From assembly GCA_041655275.1 (NCBI GenBank), contig JBBAFU010000005.1:111423-175422 (forward strand): a DNA stretch of 64,000 bases. The letters run 5' to 3'. Shown here in pieces: positions 43,557-52,601 of the stretch. Source of the DNA: JAJYRX01 sp041655275. Its GTDB lineage: Bacteria > Pseudomonadota > Gammaproteobacteria > Burkholderiales > Burkholderiaceae_B. The notes beneath the pieces were generated by a model. It saw only the letters and a list, made by a program, of their open reading frames with translations. It did not search any database and had not been told where the DNA came from. The position numbers were made by a program, and so were the translations under genes. The number at the start of each line of letters is the position of its first letter. Position 1 is the stretch's first letter.

Positions 43557-44333
43557 ATGTCATTCCAGAAAATACGTTACGAAACACGCGGACCGGCGGC
43601 CATCATCACCATCGACAACCCGCCGGTCAATGCCTTGCATCCCGACGTGGCGGAAGAGATCCTGCAGGCCACCTTGCAGGCGGCGCAGGACAAGGCGGTG
43701 CGTGCGCTGGTGCTCACCGGGCACGGCCGCATGTTCGTGGCCGGCGGCGACATCAGCTTCTTTCCTTCCCTGACGCCGCGCACTGCAGAAATCTACGCGC
43801 TGCGCATACAGCGCATGCAGATGGCGTTTCAGGAACTGGACAAGCCCGTTATCGCCGCCATCAACGGCCATGCCCTGGGCGGGGGTTGCGAGCTGGTCAT
43901 GGCCTGCGACATCCGCATTGCCGATGAGGGCGCGCGCCTGGGCCAGCCCGAAGTGCGCCTGGGACTGATGCCGGGCGCCGGCGGGACCCAGCAGTTGCCG
44001 CGCCTGATACCGGTGGGGCAGGCCAAGCGGATGCTGTTCACGGGGCGCCCTGTAGAGGCGCAACAGGCGCTGGCCCTGGGCCTGGTCGATGAGCTTGTGC
44101 CGGCCGGCGAGTCGCTGGCCGCAGCGCTGGCGCTCGTGGACGAGATTGCCGCCAACCCGCCGTTGGCCGTGGCCCAGATCAAGCGCGCCGTGGATCTGGG
44201 GCTCACGCAATCGCTCACGGATGGCCTGAAGCTGGAAGCGGCGCTGTTCGGCGCCATGTTCCAGACGGAAGATTGCCGGGAAGGCGTGGCCGCCTTCCTG
44301 GAAAAACGCAAACCCGATTTCAAGGGCCGCTGA
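43557..44333 (+). CDS. Enoyl-CoA hydratase/isomerase
   Basis: This 258-residue crotonase-fold enzyme has DNPPVNALHPD, the first oxyanion-hole segment AGGDISFFPS (near residue 65), AINGHALGGGCELVMACDIRIA, and the catalytic-Glu region LGQPEVRLGLMPGAGGTQQLPRL. The second Glu (QPEV) is present. It should hydrate an enoyl-CoA, supplying the activity missing from the 3-hydroxyacyl-CoA dehydrogenase at 36207. It is the first gene after operator site C. Confidence 0.94.
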   Translation: MSFQKIRYETRGPAAIITIDNPPVNALHPDVAEEILQATLQAAQDKAVRALVLTGHGRMFVAGGDISFFPSLTPRTAEIYALRIQRMQMAFQELDKPVIAAINGHALGGGCELVMACDIRIADEGARLGQPEVRLGLMPGAGGTQQLPRLIPVGQAKRMLFTGRPVEAQQALALGLVDELVPAGESLAAALALVDEIAANPPLAVAQIKRAVDLGLTQSLTDGLKLEAALFGAMFQTEDCREGVAAFLEKRKPDFKGR

Positions 44334-44375
44334 AGCGGCCGGCTTCGTACTTTATCCATCAACTCTGGCTTACCC

Positions 44376-45176
44376 ATGAAAATTGCAGTCATACACGTCA
44401 ACGCCGAAAAATACTCAGGCGTCTATACCCGATTGATAGAGGACAATTTCGAGCGCATCAAGGCCGAGTCGACGGAATTGCTGCATCTTTATGTGGCGCG
44501 CCTGCGACGTGCCACCGATACGGTGTTCGCCTATCCGACCCTGCTGAACAAGCTCGATGTGGTGGCGCAGGCCTTGCAGGCGCGCGAGCAGAACGTCGAT
44601 GCGGTACTCGTGGCCTGCTCCGGGGATCCCGGCGTGGCCGAGGCGCGCACCCTGCTCGATGTGCCCGTCATCGGCCCCATGGAAGCCGCCATGCATGTGG
44701 CGATGACCTACGGGCGCAAGCTGGGCATCGTCACCGTGCAGGACCCGACCTGGGTGCAATACTGCGAGGCACTGGCCGACACCTGCGGCCTGGCCGACCG
44801 GCTGATCGGCGTGCAGCCCATCGGCATGCCGTCCATGAAGGTGTTTACCGACGGCTTCACCCGGCCTGATATCATCGCGGCCGAGATCGAGGTTCAGGCG
44901 CGCAAGCTTGTGGATGCCGGCGCCAATGCCATCGTCATCGGCAGCGCCGGGCTGAGCGTCATGGCCAGTGCGGCCCGCCTGGCGCAGGTGGCCGAGCCCG
45001 CCGTGCCCATCTTCGACTGCCTGTCGGTCGGGCTCAAGATGGCCGAGATGCAGGGGCAGCTGCACCAGCGCCTGGGCGTGCCGTCCTACAGCCGCAACGG
45101 CTGGGGCCAACGCCTGCCGGAGGCCGATATTGCACGCCTGCACAAACTGTTCAATCTGGACGGCGCCGCCGTCTGA
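44376..45176 (+). CDS. Asp/Glu/hydantoin racemase-superfamily protein with one Cys replaced
   Basis: This 266-residue protein of the racemase superfamily uses two cysteines in most members. The first is present in VLVACSGDPGVAEA near residue 81. At the second site the usual GCAG reads VIGSAGLSVM near residue 190, so the second Cys is Ser. A one-base racemase, isomerase or decarboxylase mechanism (as in arylmalonate decarboxylase relatives) is therefore more likely than ordinary two-base racemisation. It lies inside the acyl-CoA gene cluster, 42 nt after the hydratase. Confidence 0.82.
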   Translation: MKIAVIHVNAEKYSGVYTRLIEDNFERIKAESTELLHLYVARLRRATDTVFAYPTLLNKLDVVAQALQAREQNVDAVLVACSGDPGVAEARTLLDVPVIGPMEAAMHVAMTYGRKLGIVTVQDPTWVQYCEALADTCGLADRLIGVQPIGMPSMKVFTDGFTRPDIIAAEIEVQARKLVDAGANAIVIGSAGLSVMASAARLAQVAEPAVPIFDCLSVGLKMAEMQGQLHQRLGVPSYSRNGWGQRLPEADIARLHKLFNLDGAAV

Positions 45177-45213
45177 GCCGCCCCGGGCCCACGGCTGACG
45201 CACAGGAGATGCC

Positions 45214-46383
45214 ATGTCAGAACAAACACCGATCACTTCCCTGCTGACCGAAGACGAACTGGCCTTGCAGGATGCCGTACGCCGCTTCATGCTGAATGAG
45301 GTGGCGCCCCTGTCCGAGCAGATGGAGCGTGACGGCCGGCCGCCGCTGGCCCTGTTTCGCCAGCTGGGCGAGATGGGCTTCCTGGGCTCTTTCCTGCCCG
45401 AGGAATACGGCGGCGGGGGCGCCTCGCTGGCCACGCGCGCCATCATCAGCGAGGAAACCGCCAGGGTCAACGCCGGGCTGGATATTTCCCTGTTTGCAGA
45501 CATCATCCTGTTTGCCCGCGCCCTGGCGACTTACGGCACCGATGCGCAGAAGCGCAAATACCTTGTGCCCGTACTGAGCGGGGAAAAGATCGGTTCCATG
45601 GCCATTACCGAAACCAAGGGCGGCTCCAACGCCCTGGGTGCGCGCACCGTCGCCAGGGCCGAAGGCGGGGATTATGTGATCAACGGCACAAAGACCTTCA
45701 TCACGAATGCGCCGATTGCCGATTTCATCCTCGTGCTGACGCGCACCAGCGGCGCCGAGCGCGAGGTCGAGGGCGGCACCTGGTTCATCGTCGAGCGCGG
45801 CACGCCGGGACTGGACGTGGGCAAGCCCTTCGACAAGCTCGGCATGCGCAGCTCGCCCACCGCCGAAGTCTTCCTGCAGGATGTACGGGTGGATGCCGCT
45901 CAGGTGCTGGGTGAAGTGGGCAAGGGCTTCCATTACCTGCTGCGCGCCCTGGATGTGGAGCGCGTGCTCGAAGGCGCCTCCACCATTGGCATTGCCCAGG
46001 CCTGCCTGGACGAGGCGGCAAAATACGCGCTCGAGCGCGAAGTGTTCGGCCGTCCGATTGCGCAATACCAGCTCATCCAGGAAAAGATCGCCGCCATGGA
46101 ATCGGGCATTGAAATGTCGCGCACCATGCTGTACCGTCTGCTGCGGGCGGTGGACCGGGGCGAGCAGGTCACGCGCGAGGCGGCCATCCTCAAGCTGTAC
46201 TCCTCGCAGATGGCCGTTCAGGCGGCGGCCGATGCCGTCCAGATCCTGGGCGGCTACGGCTACGTCGAGGAAAACCGGGTGGCGCGCTTCTACCGCGACG
46301 CCAAGCATCATGAAATCGGTGCCGGCACCAGCGAAATCATGAAGATCATCATCTCGCGCGAGGCCTTGCGCCGCTATGCCTGA
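45214..46383 (+). CDS. Acyl-CoA dehydrogenase (third)
   Basis: This 389-residue acyl-CoA dehydrogenase has IGSMAITETKGGSNALGART near residue 130, VINGTKTFITNAPIAD, QILGGYGYVEENRVARFYRDAK, and a HHEIGAGTSEIMKIIISREA C-terminus with the usual Glu. Note TETKGGS where TEPGAGS is common at the FAD site. It lies 37 nt after the racemase-like gene and overlaps the following ligase gene by 8 nt. Confidence 0.92.
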   Translation: MSEQTPITSLLTEDELALQDAVRRFMLNEVAPLSEQMERDGRPPLALFRQLGEMGFLGSFLPEEYGGGGASLATRAIISEETARVNAGLDISLFADIILFARALATYGTDAQKRKYLVPVLSGEKIGSMAITETKGGSNALGARTVARAEGGDYVINGTKTFITNAPIADFILVLTRTSGAEREVEGGTWFIVERGTPGLDVGKPFDKLGMRSSPTAEVFLQDVRVDAAQVLGEVGKGFHYLLRALDVERVLEGASTIGIAQACLDEAAKYALEREVFGRPIAQYQLIQEKIAAMESGIEMSRTMLYRLLRAVDRGEQVTREAAILKLYSSQMAVQAAADAVQILGGYGYVEENRVARFYRDAKHHEIGAGTSEIMKIIISREALRRYA

Positions 46384-47980
46384 CCACCGCACTGCAAGCC
46401 GGACGCCCGCACGCGCGCACGACTTTGCGCAGTCCACCCTGCGCGACATACTCGATCCGCAGCGTCTGGCCGCGCCGGCGCATATCGCGCTTATCGAAGT
46501 GGACCGCGAAATGAGCTACCACGCACTGGCACAGCGGGTGGCGGGCGTGGCCCACGCGCTCAAGGACCAGGGCATTGTCCCGGGTGACAGGGTGGCCATT
46601 CTGCTGCCCAACAATGCGGCTTTTCTGGAATGCTTCTTCGGCATCGTTTCCATCGGCGCCATCGTTGTGCCGCTGAACACCCGCCTGCATCCGCGCGAGC
46701 ATGTGCAGCTGCTCCGGGACTGCGGCCCGGCGCTGATGGTGGCGCACGGCGATCATGCGGACACCGTCGATGCGGTACGCGCCGCATTTCCCGCAATGCC
46801 GGTGGTGATGCAGGATGCACACCAGCCGATGCCCGACGTGGCCGACTACGCGGCCTGGCGGCCGCTGCGCGACGCGCTGCCGCCCCTGGAAATAGAGGCG
46901 GACCAGCCGGCCTCCCTGCTGTACACCAGCGGCACCACTTCGTCACCCAAGGGCGTGGTCCTGTCGCACCGCAACTATATGGCCGACTTCGACAATGTGC
47001 GCGCGGTGGCCGGGCTGGATGCCGGCAGCATCAACCTGCAGCTCAGCCCGCTGTACCATGCGGCGGGCGTCCATACCCAGGTGCATCTGGCGGTGGGCGG
47101 CACCACCATACTTCAGCCGCGCTTCGACCCGTTGCAGGTGATGGCGGCGGTGCAGCATTACGGTGTGCATTACTTTTTCTGCGTGCCCACCATGCTCTAC
47201 CAGATACTGGATCATCCGCAGCGCGAGCAATTCCGCCTGGACTCGCTGCGGACCATCTCCTACGGCGCGGCCGCCATCACGGGCGCGCGGCTCGAGCAGG
47301 CGCTGGACGTGTTCGGCTGCAAGCTGCTGCACGCCTATGGCATGACGGAAACCACCTCCCATGCCTCGATACTGCGCCCTGAAGAACATCTGCAGGCCGC
47401 CGGCTCCATCGGGCGCGGGCTGCCCGGCACCGCGCTTCGCGTCGTCGATGCGCAGGGTAATGACGTAGCGGCGGACGTAGCGGCGGACGTGGCGGCGCCC
47501 GACGCGATTGGCGAGATTATCGTGCGCGGCGCCAATGTCATGCAGGCATACTGGCAGCGCCCCGACGAGACCCGGGCGGTGCTCAGGGACGGCTGGCTGC
47601 ATACCGGCGATCTGGCGCGTCGCGACGCGCGCGGTTTCGTCTACATCGTTGATCGCAAGAAAGACATGATCATCAGCGGCGGGGTCAACATCTACCCGCG
47701 CGAGACCGAGGAGGTGCTGGCCCGCCACCCGGCCGTGGCCGAAGTGGCCGCCTACGGCATTCCGGATGAGCTCTGGGGCGAAGCGCTTGCCGCCGCCGTC
47801 GTGCTCAGGCCGGGGCACGAGGTCACGGCCGATGCGCTCCTGGATTTTGCGGCGCAGCAGCTGGCGCGCATGAAGCTGCCCAAGGTGCTGTTCTTTGTTG
47901 ACACCCTGCCAAGAACCGCATCCGGAAAAGTGCAGAAGGCGCGCCTGCGTGCCACCGGGATTCCAGGGAGTTCATCATGA
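46376..47980 (+). CDS. AMP-forming acyl-CoA synthetase (second)
   Basis: This 534-residue ANL-family ligase has SLLYTSGTTSSPKGVVLSH near residue 180, AYGMTETT, DGWLHTGDLARRDARGF, IDRKKDMIISGGVNIYPRE (read VDRKKDM here) and the C-terminal Lys motif PRTASGKVQKARLR. Residues about 363-374 are DVAADVAADVAA, encoded by three tandem 12-bp units at 47462-47497. The start overlaps the dehydrogenase stop by 8 nt, and the stop overlaps the SDR start by 4 nt. Confidence 0.93.
   Translation: MPDHRTASRTPARAHDFAQSTLRDILDPQRLAAPAHIALIEVDREMSYHALAQRVAGVAHALKDQGIVPGDRVAILLPNNAAFLECFFGIVSIGAIVVPLNTRLHPREHVQLLRDCGPALMVAHGDHADTVDAVRAAFPAMPVVMQDAHQPMPDVADYAAWRPLRDALPPLEIEADQPASLLYTSGTTSSPKGVVLSHRNYMADFDNVRAVAGLDAGSINLQLSPLYHAAGVHTQVHLAVGGTTILQPRFDPLQVMAAVQHYGVHYFFCVPTMLYQILDHPQREQFRLDSLRTISYGAAAITGARLEQALDVFGCKLLHAYGMTETTSHASILRPEEHLQAAGSIGRGLPGTALRVVDAQGNDVAADVAADVAAPDAIGEIIVRGANVMQAYWQRPDETRAVLRDGWLHTGDLARRDARGFVYIVDRKKDMIISGGVNIYPRETEEVLARHPAVAEVAAYGIPDELWGEALAAAVVLRPGHEVTADALLDFAAQQLARMKLPKVLFFVDTLPRTASGKVQKARLRATGIPGSSS
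47462..47497 (+). repeat. Three tandem 12-bp units inside the second acyl-CoA ligase
   Basis: Units GACGTAGCGGCG, GACGTAGCGGCG and GACGTGGCGGCG lie head to tail and encode three DVAA repeats, in a surface-loop position between the AMP-site region and the hinge. The unit length keeps the frame, so copy number could vary without breaking the enzyme. Confidence 0.8.
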
Positions 47981-48759
47981 CGCATTCATCTGCAGACAAG
48001 GCCGGCACGGCGCCGGGCCCCATCATGGTTGTCGGGTCCAGCGGTGCGCTCGGCCAGGCGATCTGCGAGTGTCTGGCCCGGGCCGGGCACCCGCTGTTGC
48101 TGACCTACCGCTCGAATGCGGCCGGCGCACAGGCGTTGCAGGCGCGCCTGGCGGACATCGTGGCCGTCGACGCGATGCATCTCGACCTGACGGACGAGGC
48201 CTCGGTCGCAGCCGCCCGCGATCATGTGCAGGCGCATCACCCCTCGTTGGCGGGCCTGGTCTACGCCAGCGGCGTCAGCATCGAGCAGCCCTGGGTGGCT
48301 GATGCATCCATGGCCCAGTGGCGCGCAGTCATAGAGACGGAACTGCTGGGCTTTGCGTCCCTGGCCCACCATTTCCTGCCGGTTTTCAGGGCGTGCGGCG
48401 GCGGCGCCATTGTCTGTGTTTCCACCTTTGCGAACTATGCCTATCAGCCCGGCGATGCGCTATCCAGCGTGCCCAAGGCCGGCGTGGAATCCCTCATGCG
48501 GTCCATCGCCCTGGAATACGGCCGTTACGGCATTCGCGCCAACGCCGTCGCGCCGGGCATCATCAATGCCGGCCTGGGGGCGGAATTTCAAGAGACATTG
48601 TATACACCGCAGACGTGGGAGCTTGTCCGCAAGCGCATTCCCATGCGTCGGTTCGGCGAAGCGGACGAAGTGGCGCGCGCGGTGCGCTTCCTGCTCTCGT
48701 CCGAAGCCAGTTATATCACCGGCAATACGCTGGTAGTCGATGGTGGCGCGCACTTATAA
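47977..48759 (+). CDS. SDR-family protein with active-site Tyr replaced
   Basis: This 260-residue SDR is close to FabG in length, with nucleotide site MVVGSSGALGQAI (residues 9-21), IVCVSTFANYAYQPGD (Ser present) and the C-terminal ITGNTLVVDGG. At the YxxxK position the sequence reads ALSSVPKAGVESL: the Lys is kept but the Tyr is a Ser. Activity may be altered or lost. It is coupled by a 4-nt overlap to the ligase gene and precedes the binding protein. Confidence 0.85.
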   Translation: MTHSSADKAGTAPGPIMVVGSSGALGQAICECLARAGHPLLLTYRSNAAGAQALQARLADIVAVDAMHLDLTDEASVAAARDHVQAHHPSLAGLVYASGVSIEQPWVADASMAQWRAVIETELLGFASLAHHFLPVFRACGGGAIVCVSTFANYAYQPGDALSSVPKAGVESLMRSIALEYGRYGIRANAVAPGIINAGLGAEFQETLYTPQTWELVRKRIPMRRFGEADEVARAVRFLLSSEASYITGNTLVVDGGAHL

Positions 48760-48790
48760 GCGCTTCTTTCAATCCAGGAGGGTATCAACG

Positions 48791-50008
48791 ATGAAAACGC
48801 TAGGAGTCTTGATGGTTTCAGCGGCATTGGCGGCAGCCATGCCCCTGACGGCGTCGGCACAGGCCGACAAGCCGGTTCCCCTGAGAATCGGTGTCATGAC
48901 AGACCTGACCAGTCTGTACAGTCCCATTGGCGGCACCGGTTCCACCGTGGCCACCCGTCTGGCGATCGAGGATTTCGGGGGCGAAGTCCTTGGGCGGCCC
49001 GTGGAAATGCTGATCGGCGATCACCAGAACAAGGTCGAGATTGCCTCGTCCATGGCCCAGCGCTGGGTGGACGTGGAAGGCGTGCGCGCCTTCTCTGACG
49101 TGGCCACCTCGTCCACGGCCATTGCGGTCCAGTCCCTGGAGCGCGAGCGCAAGGGCGCCGTCGTCCTGATATCGGGCGGGGGTACGCGCACGCTGGCCGA
49201 CGAGGAATGCTCGCCCGTGGGCACGCTGTGGAACTGGAGCACTTATTCCGTGGCCACAGGCACGGCCAACGCCCTGCTGCAGCAGGGCGCAAAGAAATGG
49301 TTCTTCATCACCGCGGATTATGCGTTCGGGCACTCGCTCGAGCAGGCCGTGACGGACGTCGTCAAGGCGGGCGGGGGCACCGTGGTCGGCTCCGTGCGCC
49401 ACCCCCTGAACTCCTCGGACTTCTCGTCCTATCTGCTGCAGGCGCAGACCTCCGGCGCCGACATCGTCGCCCTGGCCAACGCGGGCGGTGACACCATCAA
49501 TGCCATCAAGCAAGCCAGCGAGTTCGGCATTGCCGAGTCGGGGCAGAAGCTTGCCGCGCTGCTGACTTTCATTACCGACATCCACGGCATTGGTCCCGAG
49601 CAGGCCCAGGGCCTGTCGCTGACCACGTCGTTCTACTGGAACCGCACGCCTGAAATTGCCGCATGGGCCAAGCGCTTCTTCGAGGCGCACGGCGCCATGC
49701 CCACCATGGTTCAGGCCGGCACCTATTCCAGCGTGCTGCATTATCTGAAGGCGGTCGAGGCTGCGGGCACGGATGACGCGATGGCCGTGATGGCAAAAAT
49801 GCGCGAGCTGCCCGTCAAGGACGTCTTTGCCGATAACGGCTGGCTGCGTGAAGACGGCGTCATGATGCATGACTACTATCTGGCCGAAGTGAAATCACCC
49901 GATGAGGTTACCGAGCCCTGGGATTACTACAGGATCGTGGCCACGATTCCGGCAGAAGAAGCCTATTGGCCGCTGTCGGAATCCAAGTGCCCGCTCGTAC
50001 GTCAATAA
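48791..50008 (+). CDS. Branched-chain-type ABC transporter binding protein (LivJ/K family)
   Basis: This 405-residue periplasmic binding protein has a signal peptide (LMVSAALAAAMPLTASAQA), then PLRIGVMTDLTSLYSPIGGTG, the usual family start. The ATG at 48791 has AGGAGG 9 nt upstream; an in-frame ATG at 48740 lies in the preceding gene. It probably delivers the island's carboxylate substrate to the LivHM-LivGF importer encoded at 30722-34094, since no other Liv components are present. Confidence 0.9.
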   Translation: MKTLGVLMVSAALAAAMPLTASAQADKPVPLRIGVMTDLTSLYSPIGGTGSTVATRLAIEDFGGEVLGRPVEMLIGDHQNKVEIASSMAQRWVDVEGVRAFSDVATSSTAIAVQSLERERKGAVVLISGGGTRTLADEECSPVGTLWNWSTYSVATGTANALLQQGAKKWFFITADYAFGHSLEQAVTDVVKAGGGTVVGSVRHPLNSSDFSSYLLQAQTSGADIVALANAGGDTINAIKQASEFGIAESGQKLAALLTFITDIHGIGPEQAQGLSLTTSFYWNRTPEIAAWAKRFFEAHGAMPTMVQAGTYSSVLHYLKAVEAAGTDDAMAVMAKMRELPVKDVFADNGWLREDGVMMHDYYLAEVKSPDEVTEPWDYYRIVATIPAEEAYWPLSESKCPLVRQ

Positions 50009-50026
50009 CCGGGACTGGAATACATC

Positions 50027-50809
50027 ATGGAACTCGAGAAGCTGTTTCGTCTGGATGGTCAGCTTGCCGTCGTGACCGGCGGCTCGCGCGGCCTGGGGCT
50101 GCAGATTGCCGAAGGCCTGGGGCAGATGGGCGCGCGCATCGTCATCACCGCCCGGCGGGCGGGCGATCTTGAACAGGCGGTGGCGCACCTGGAAGGCATG
50201 GGTGTGAGTGCGGCCGCCGTCGAGTCCAACCTGGCCGAGCCGGGCGCCGCCGACCTGTTGGTGGACAAGGTTCTCGAGGACCATGGGCGCATCGACATCC
50301 TGGTGAACAACGCCGGGACCACCTGGGGCGCACCGGCAGAGGATTACCCCGAGGCCGGCTGGCGCAAGGTGATGGCGCTGAACATCGACGCCGCCTTCTT
50401 CCTGACCCAGGCGGTGGGCCGGCGCCAGTTCATCCCCCGGCGCGCCGGCAAGGTGCTCAACATCGGCTCCATCACCGGTTTCGGGGGCAACCCGCCCGTC
50501 CAGGAGATGTATACCATCGCCTACAACACCAGCAAGGGCGCGCTGCACAACTTCACGCGCGCCCTTGCGGCCGAGTGGGGGCGTTACGACATCAATGTGA
50601 ACGCCCTGTGTCCGGGCTTCTTTCCCACCCGGATGGCACAGGACACCGTCGAGCGCAATCTGGAATCACTGGTTGGCGGCACACCGCTGGGGCGCCTCGG
50701 CGGCCCCGACGATCTCAAGGGCGCGGCCGTCTTTCTCGTCAGCGCGGCGGCGCGGCATATCACCGGTCAGTGCCTGGCGGTCGATGGCGGCAGCAGCAGC
50801 GTGGTGTGA
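50027..50809 (+). CDS. Short-chain dehydrogenase/reductase
   Basis: This 260-residue classical SDR has VTGGSRGLGLQIAEGLG (residues 17-33), NNAG, the Ser of LNIGSITGFGG and the catalytic YNTSKGALHNF motif. It ends with ITGQCLAVDGGSS. Pattern and length resemble gluconate 5-dehydrogenase and FabG-type enzymes. It lies 18 nt after the binding-protein gene and probably oxidises a hydroxyacyl or ring hydroxyl intermediate. Confidence 0.92.
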   Translation: MELEKLFRLDGQLAVVTGGSRGLGLQIAEGLGQMGARIVITARRAGDLEQAVAHLEGMGVSAAAVESNLAEPGAADLLVDKVLEDHGRIDILVNNAGTTWGAPAEDYPEAGWRKVMALNIDAAFFLTQAVGRRQFIPRRAGKVLNIGSITGFGGNPPVQEMYTIAYNTSKGALHNFTRALAAEWGRYDINVNALCPGFFPTRMAQDTVERNLESLVGGTPLGRLGGPDDLKGAAVFLVSAAARHITGQCLAVDGGSSSVV

Positions 50810-50873
50810 GCCCTTTCCCGGGCTTCCGGGCTGTTCAGGATTTGAACTTTTGCAGAAACAGGCAGGACAGGAC

Positions 50874-51617
50874 ATGAATCAACGGAAACGGGTCGCCCTC
50901 GTCACGGGCGGAGCGGGCGCGCTGGGCGTGGTTACCGGCAGTATCCTGGCACGGCGCGGCGACCGTGTTCATCTTCTGGACATGAACGGCGAGCAGGCCG
51001 CCGCCCAGGCGGCGGCGCTGGCCGCCACCGGCCTGGATGTTCATGGCCATGCCCTTGACGTGACCGATGCCGACGCCTGCCGGCGTCTGATCACGCAGAT
51101 TGCCGATGATGATGGCGGCATAGACACCCTCGTCAACATGGCCGGCGTGGTGCGCAATGCGGCGTTCAGCCGCATCAGCCTCGCCGACTTCGACCTTACC
51201 CTGCAGACCCACCTCACCGGAACCCTGAACTGCATGCAGGCCGCCGGCCCCGTCATGCGCGAACGGCAATACGGGCGCATCGTCAACATCAGCTCCATCG
51301 CCTCGCGCGGCTCCGTGGGCGGGGGTGCCTACGGCGCGGCAAAAGGCGCCATAGAAGCCATGTCGCGCGTTGCCGCCATCGAATGGGCCACACGCGGCAT
51401 CACGGTAAATTGCGTCGCCCCCGGTCTGATCGCCGCCGGCATGACGCTTGGCGTACCCAGGGAGTTTCAGGAGGCCGGCATCGAGCGCACACCGATGAAG
51501 CGCAACGGCACGGCCGAGGAAGTCGCCCATGCCATCGCCTTTTTCAGCACCCCCGAGGCGAGCTTCATCACCGGCCAGGTGCTCTTTGTCTGCGGAGGGC
51601 TGTCGGTGGGTTTTTAG
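50874..51617 (+). CDS. Short-chain dehydrogenase/reductase
   Basis: This 247-residue SDR has VTGGAGALGVVTG (residues 9-21), NMAG, ISSIASRGSVGGGAYGAAKG (Ser and YxxxK present), and a C-terminal ITGQVLFVCGG loop. The ATG at 50874 follows AGGACAGGAC; a longer upstream frame overlaps the previous SDR. It is the last recognisable gene of the catabolic island, and only debris follows. Confidence 0.92.
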   Translation: MNQRKRVALVTGGAGALGVVTGSILARRGDRVHLLDMNGEQAAAQAAALAATGLDVHGHALDVTDADACRRLITQIADDDGGIDTLVNMAGVVRNAAFSRISLADFDLTLQTHLTGTLNCMQAAGPVMRERQYGRIVNISSIASRGSVGGGAYGAAKGAIEAMSRVAAIEWATRGITVNCVAPGLIAAGMTLGVPREFQEAGIERTPMKRNGTAEEVAHAIAFFSTPEASFITGQVLFVCGGLSVGF

Positions 51618-51624
51618 CGGATGC

Positions 51625-51764
51625 GTGGCGGGCAGCTCGCCGGGGTGCTACTAATGCGTCGCCTCTCAGGCCGCTTCGGTTTGATTCCAGCCCTTGGCGC
51701 GGATTTGCTGTTCAAGTGCCATCATCAGGGCCGAGCGGAGCTTCATATTTTCCGCTTCGGCGGT
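51625..51764 (-). pseudogene. Remnant of an XRE-type (HigA-like) antitoxin gene
   Basis: The minus strand 51764-51666 encodes KTAEAENMKLRSALMMALEQ and QIRAKGWNQTEAA before a stop. This is the N-terminal half of the helix-turn-helix antitoxins found in HigA-like systems. Past the stop, another frame reads DALVAPRRAA, similar to the DALV segment near the end of the same family, so the middle with the recognition helix seems lost. Its 5' end is cut by the sugE fragment. Identification is from memory of the family pattern. Confidence 0.5.
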
Positions 51765-51949
51765 CTTCCCCATTTCGGGTTGAACCTGCCAGGACGACCT
51801 GGCCTTTCATACAAGAGGAAGGGTCAATGGCCTGGATCTATCTTCTGGTTGCCGGCGCTGGCCATGCGCACCATTCCGCTAGGCTCTGCGTATGTGATCT
51901 TTGTGAAATCCATGTAGCGCCAGATCTTGATATTCTCATGGATTTGTGA
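51765..51949 (+). pseudogene. Truncated duplicate of the riboswitch-sugE unit
   Basis: Positions 51765-51856 match 54003-54094 with one mismatch, and 51857-51900 match 54205-54248 with one mismatch. A 110-bp segment present in the intact copy is missing, with GGC at both deletion ends. The deletion shifts the frame, so the reading from ATG 51827 leaves the SMR family after MAWIYLLVAGA and stops at 51949. The second riboswitch hairpin (CCAGG-ACGA-CCTGG) is kept, while the left arm of the first is lost. Confidence 0.85.
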
Positions 51950-52601
51950 TAACCCGTCGCGCAATAAAATGTCCTACCGTTCGTATGCTTGGGTAGATCT
52001 CAGTCAGCTTGCGCGTCACAGCGACATAGTGTGCGCCGGTGGTGAGCATATCGTCGAAGATGATGGCCACTCGTGGCGGTTGATCTGGTCTGCCGCTACC
52101 CGGATCGAAGCTCAATGCCGAATACAGCTCATCCGGTGAAGGGCGCAGTGGACCTTCGTGGCTCGCAGTATGCACACCGCTGAAACTCAGGCAATCCCGA
52201 ATATCCAGTGCAACGCCAACGTGTTGCGCTAGTTGTTGGAGCATGAGCATCATTCGTGCGTCATACAGCGGACTGTTGCGCGGCCTGGAAGGTGGGATCG
52301 GAATTAGGGCGACCTGGTGCTTTTGATGTATCTCGGGCCATTTCCAAAATCCAGCAAAGGTTTGTGCGACCTGCTGGATAGCCTGCAGTTTGTATTGCCA
52401 GTCCGATTGATCCTGGCGGTCAAGGCTTTTCTTAAAGTTGGCGATGAGCCTGTTCGTTGGCGAGTAGTTCCAGAGCCTGCCTTGCGTGTGTTCATAAGGG
52501 GTGTATTCGCCCCAGAAATAGCACACCGCGTCGGGTGGTAGATAGCGGTGATCGGGTCTCTCAAGCTCGCCTATCATCGTCAGGCGCGGCGGCATGCTCA
52601 T
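51936..52601 (-). CDS. ComF-like phosphoribosyltransferase-domain protein
   Basis: This 221-residue protein has a C-terminal type I phosphoribosyltransferase motif VAIIFDDMLTTGAHYVAV near residue 177, matching the PRPP-binding loop (hydrophobic-DD-TTG). Upstream, HQVALIPIPPSRPRNSPLYD resembles the ComF core. The N-terminal 60 residues carry aromatic residues and no Cys zinc finger, unlike classical ComF. It overlaps the DprA-like gene by 4 nt (ATGA), so the two proteins are translationally coupled. The pair may act on DNA or nucleotides, as in competence or defence; that is inference. Confidence 0.75.
   Translation of the reverse strand: MSMPPRLTMIGELERPDHRYLPPDAVCYFWGEYTPYEHTQGRLWNYSPTNRLIANFKKSLDRQDQSDWQYKLQAIQQVAQTFAGFWKWPEIHQKHQVALIPIPPSRPRNSPLYDARMMLMLQQLAQHVGVALDIRDCLSFSGVHTASHEGPLRPSPDELYSALSFDPGSGRPDQPPRVAIIFDDMLTTGAHYVAVTRKLTEIYPSIRTVGHFIARRVITNP

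Noticed and set aside
51906..51945. AAATCCATG/CATGGATTT inverted repeat near the PRTase stop
   Set aside because: It has a 22-nt loop and no T-tract, and one arm overlaps coding sequence; too weak to call a terminator.
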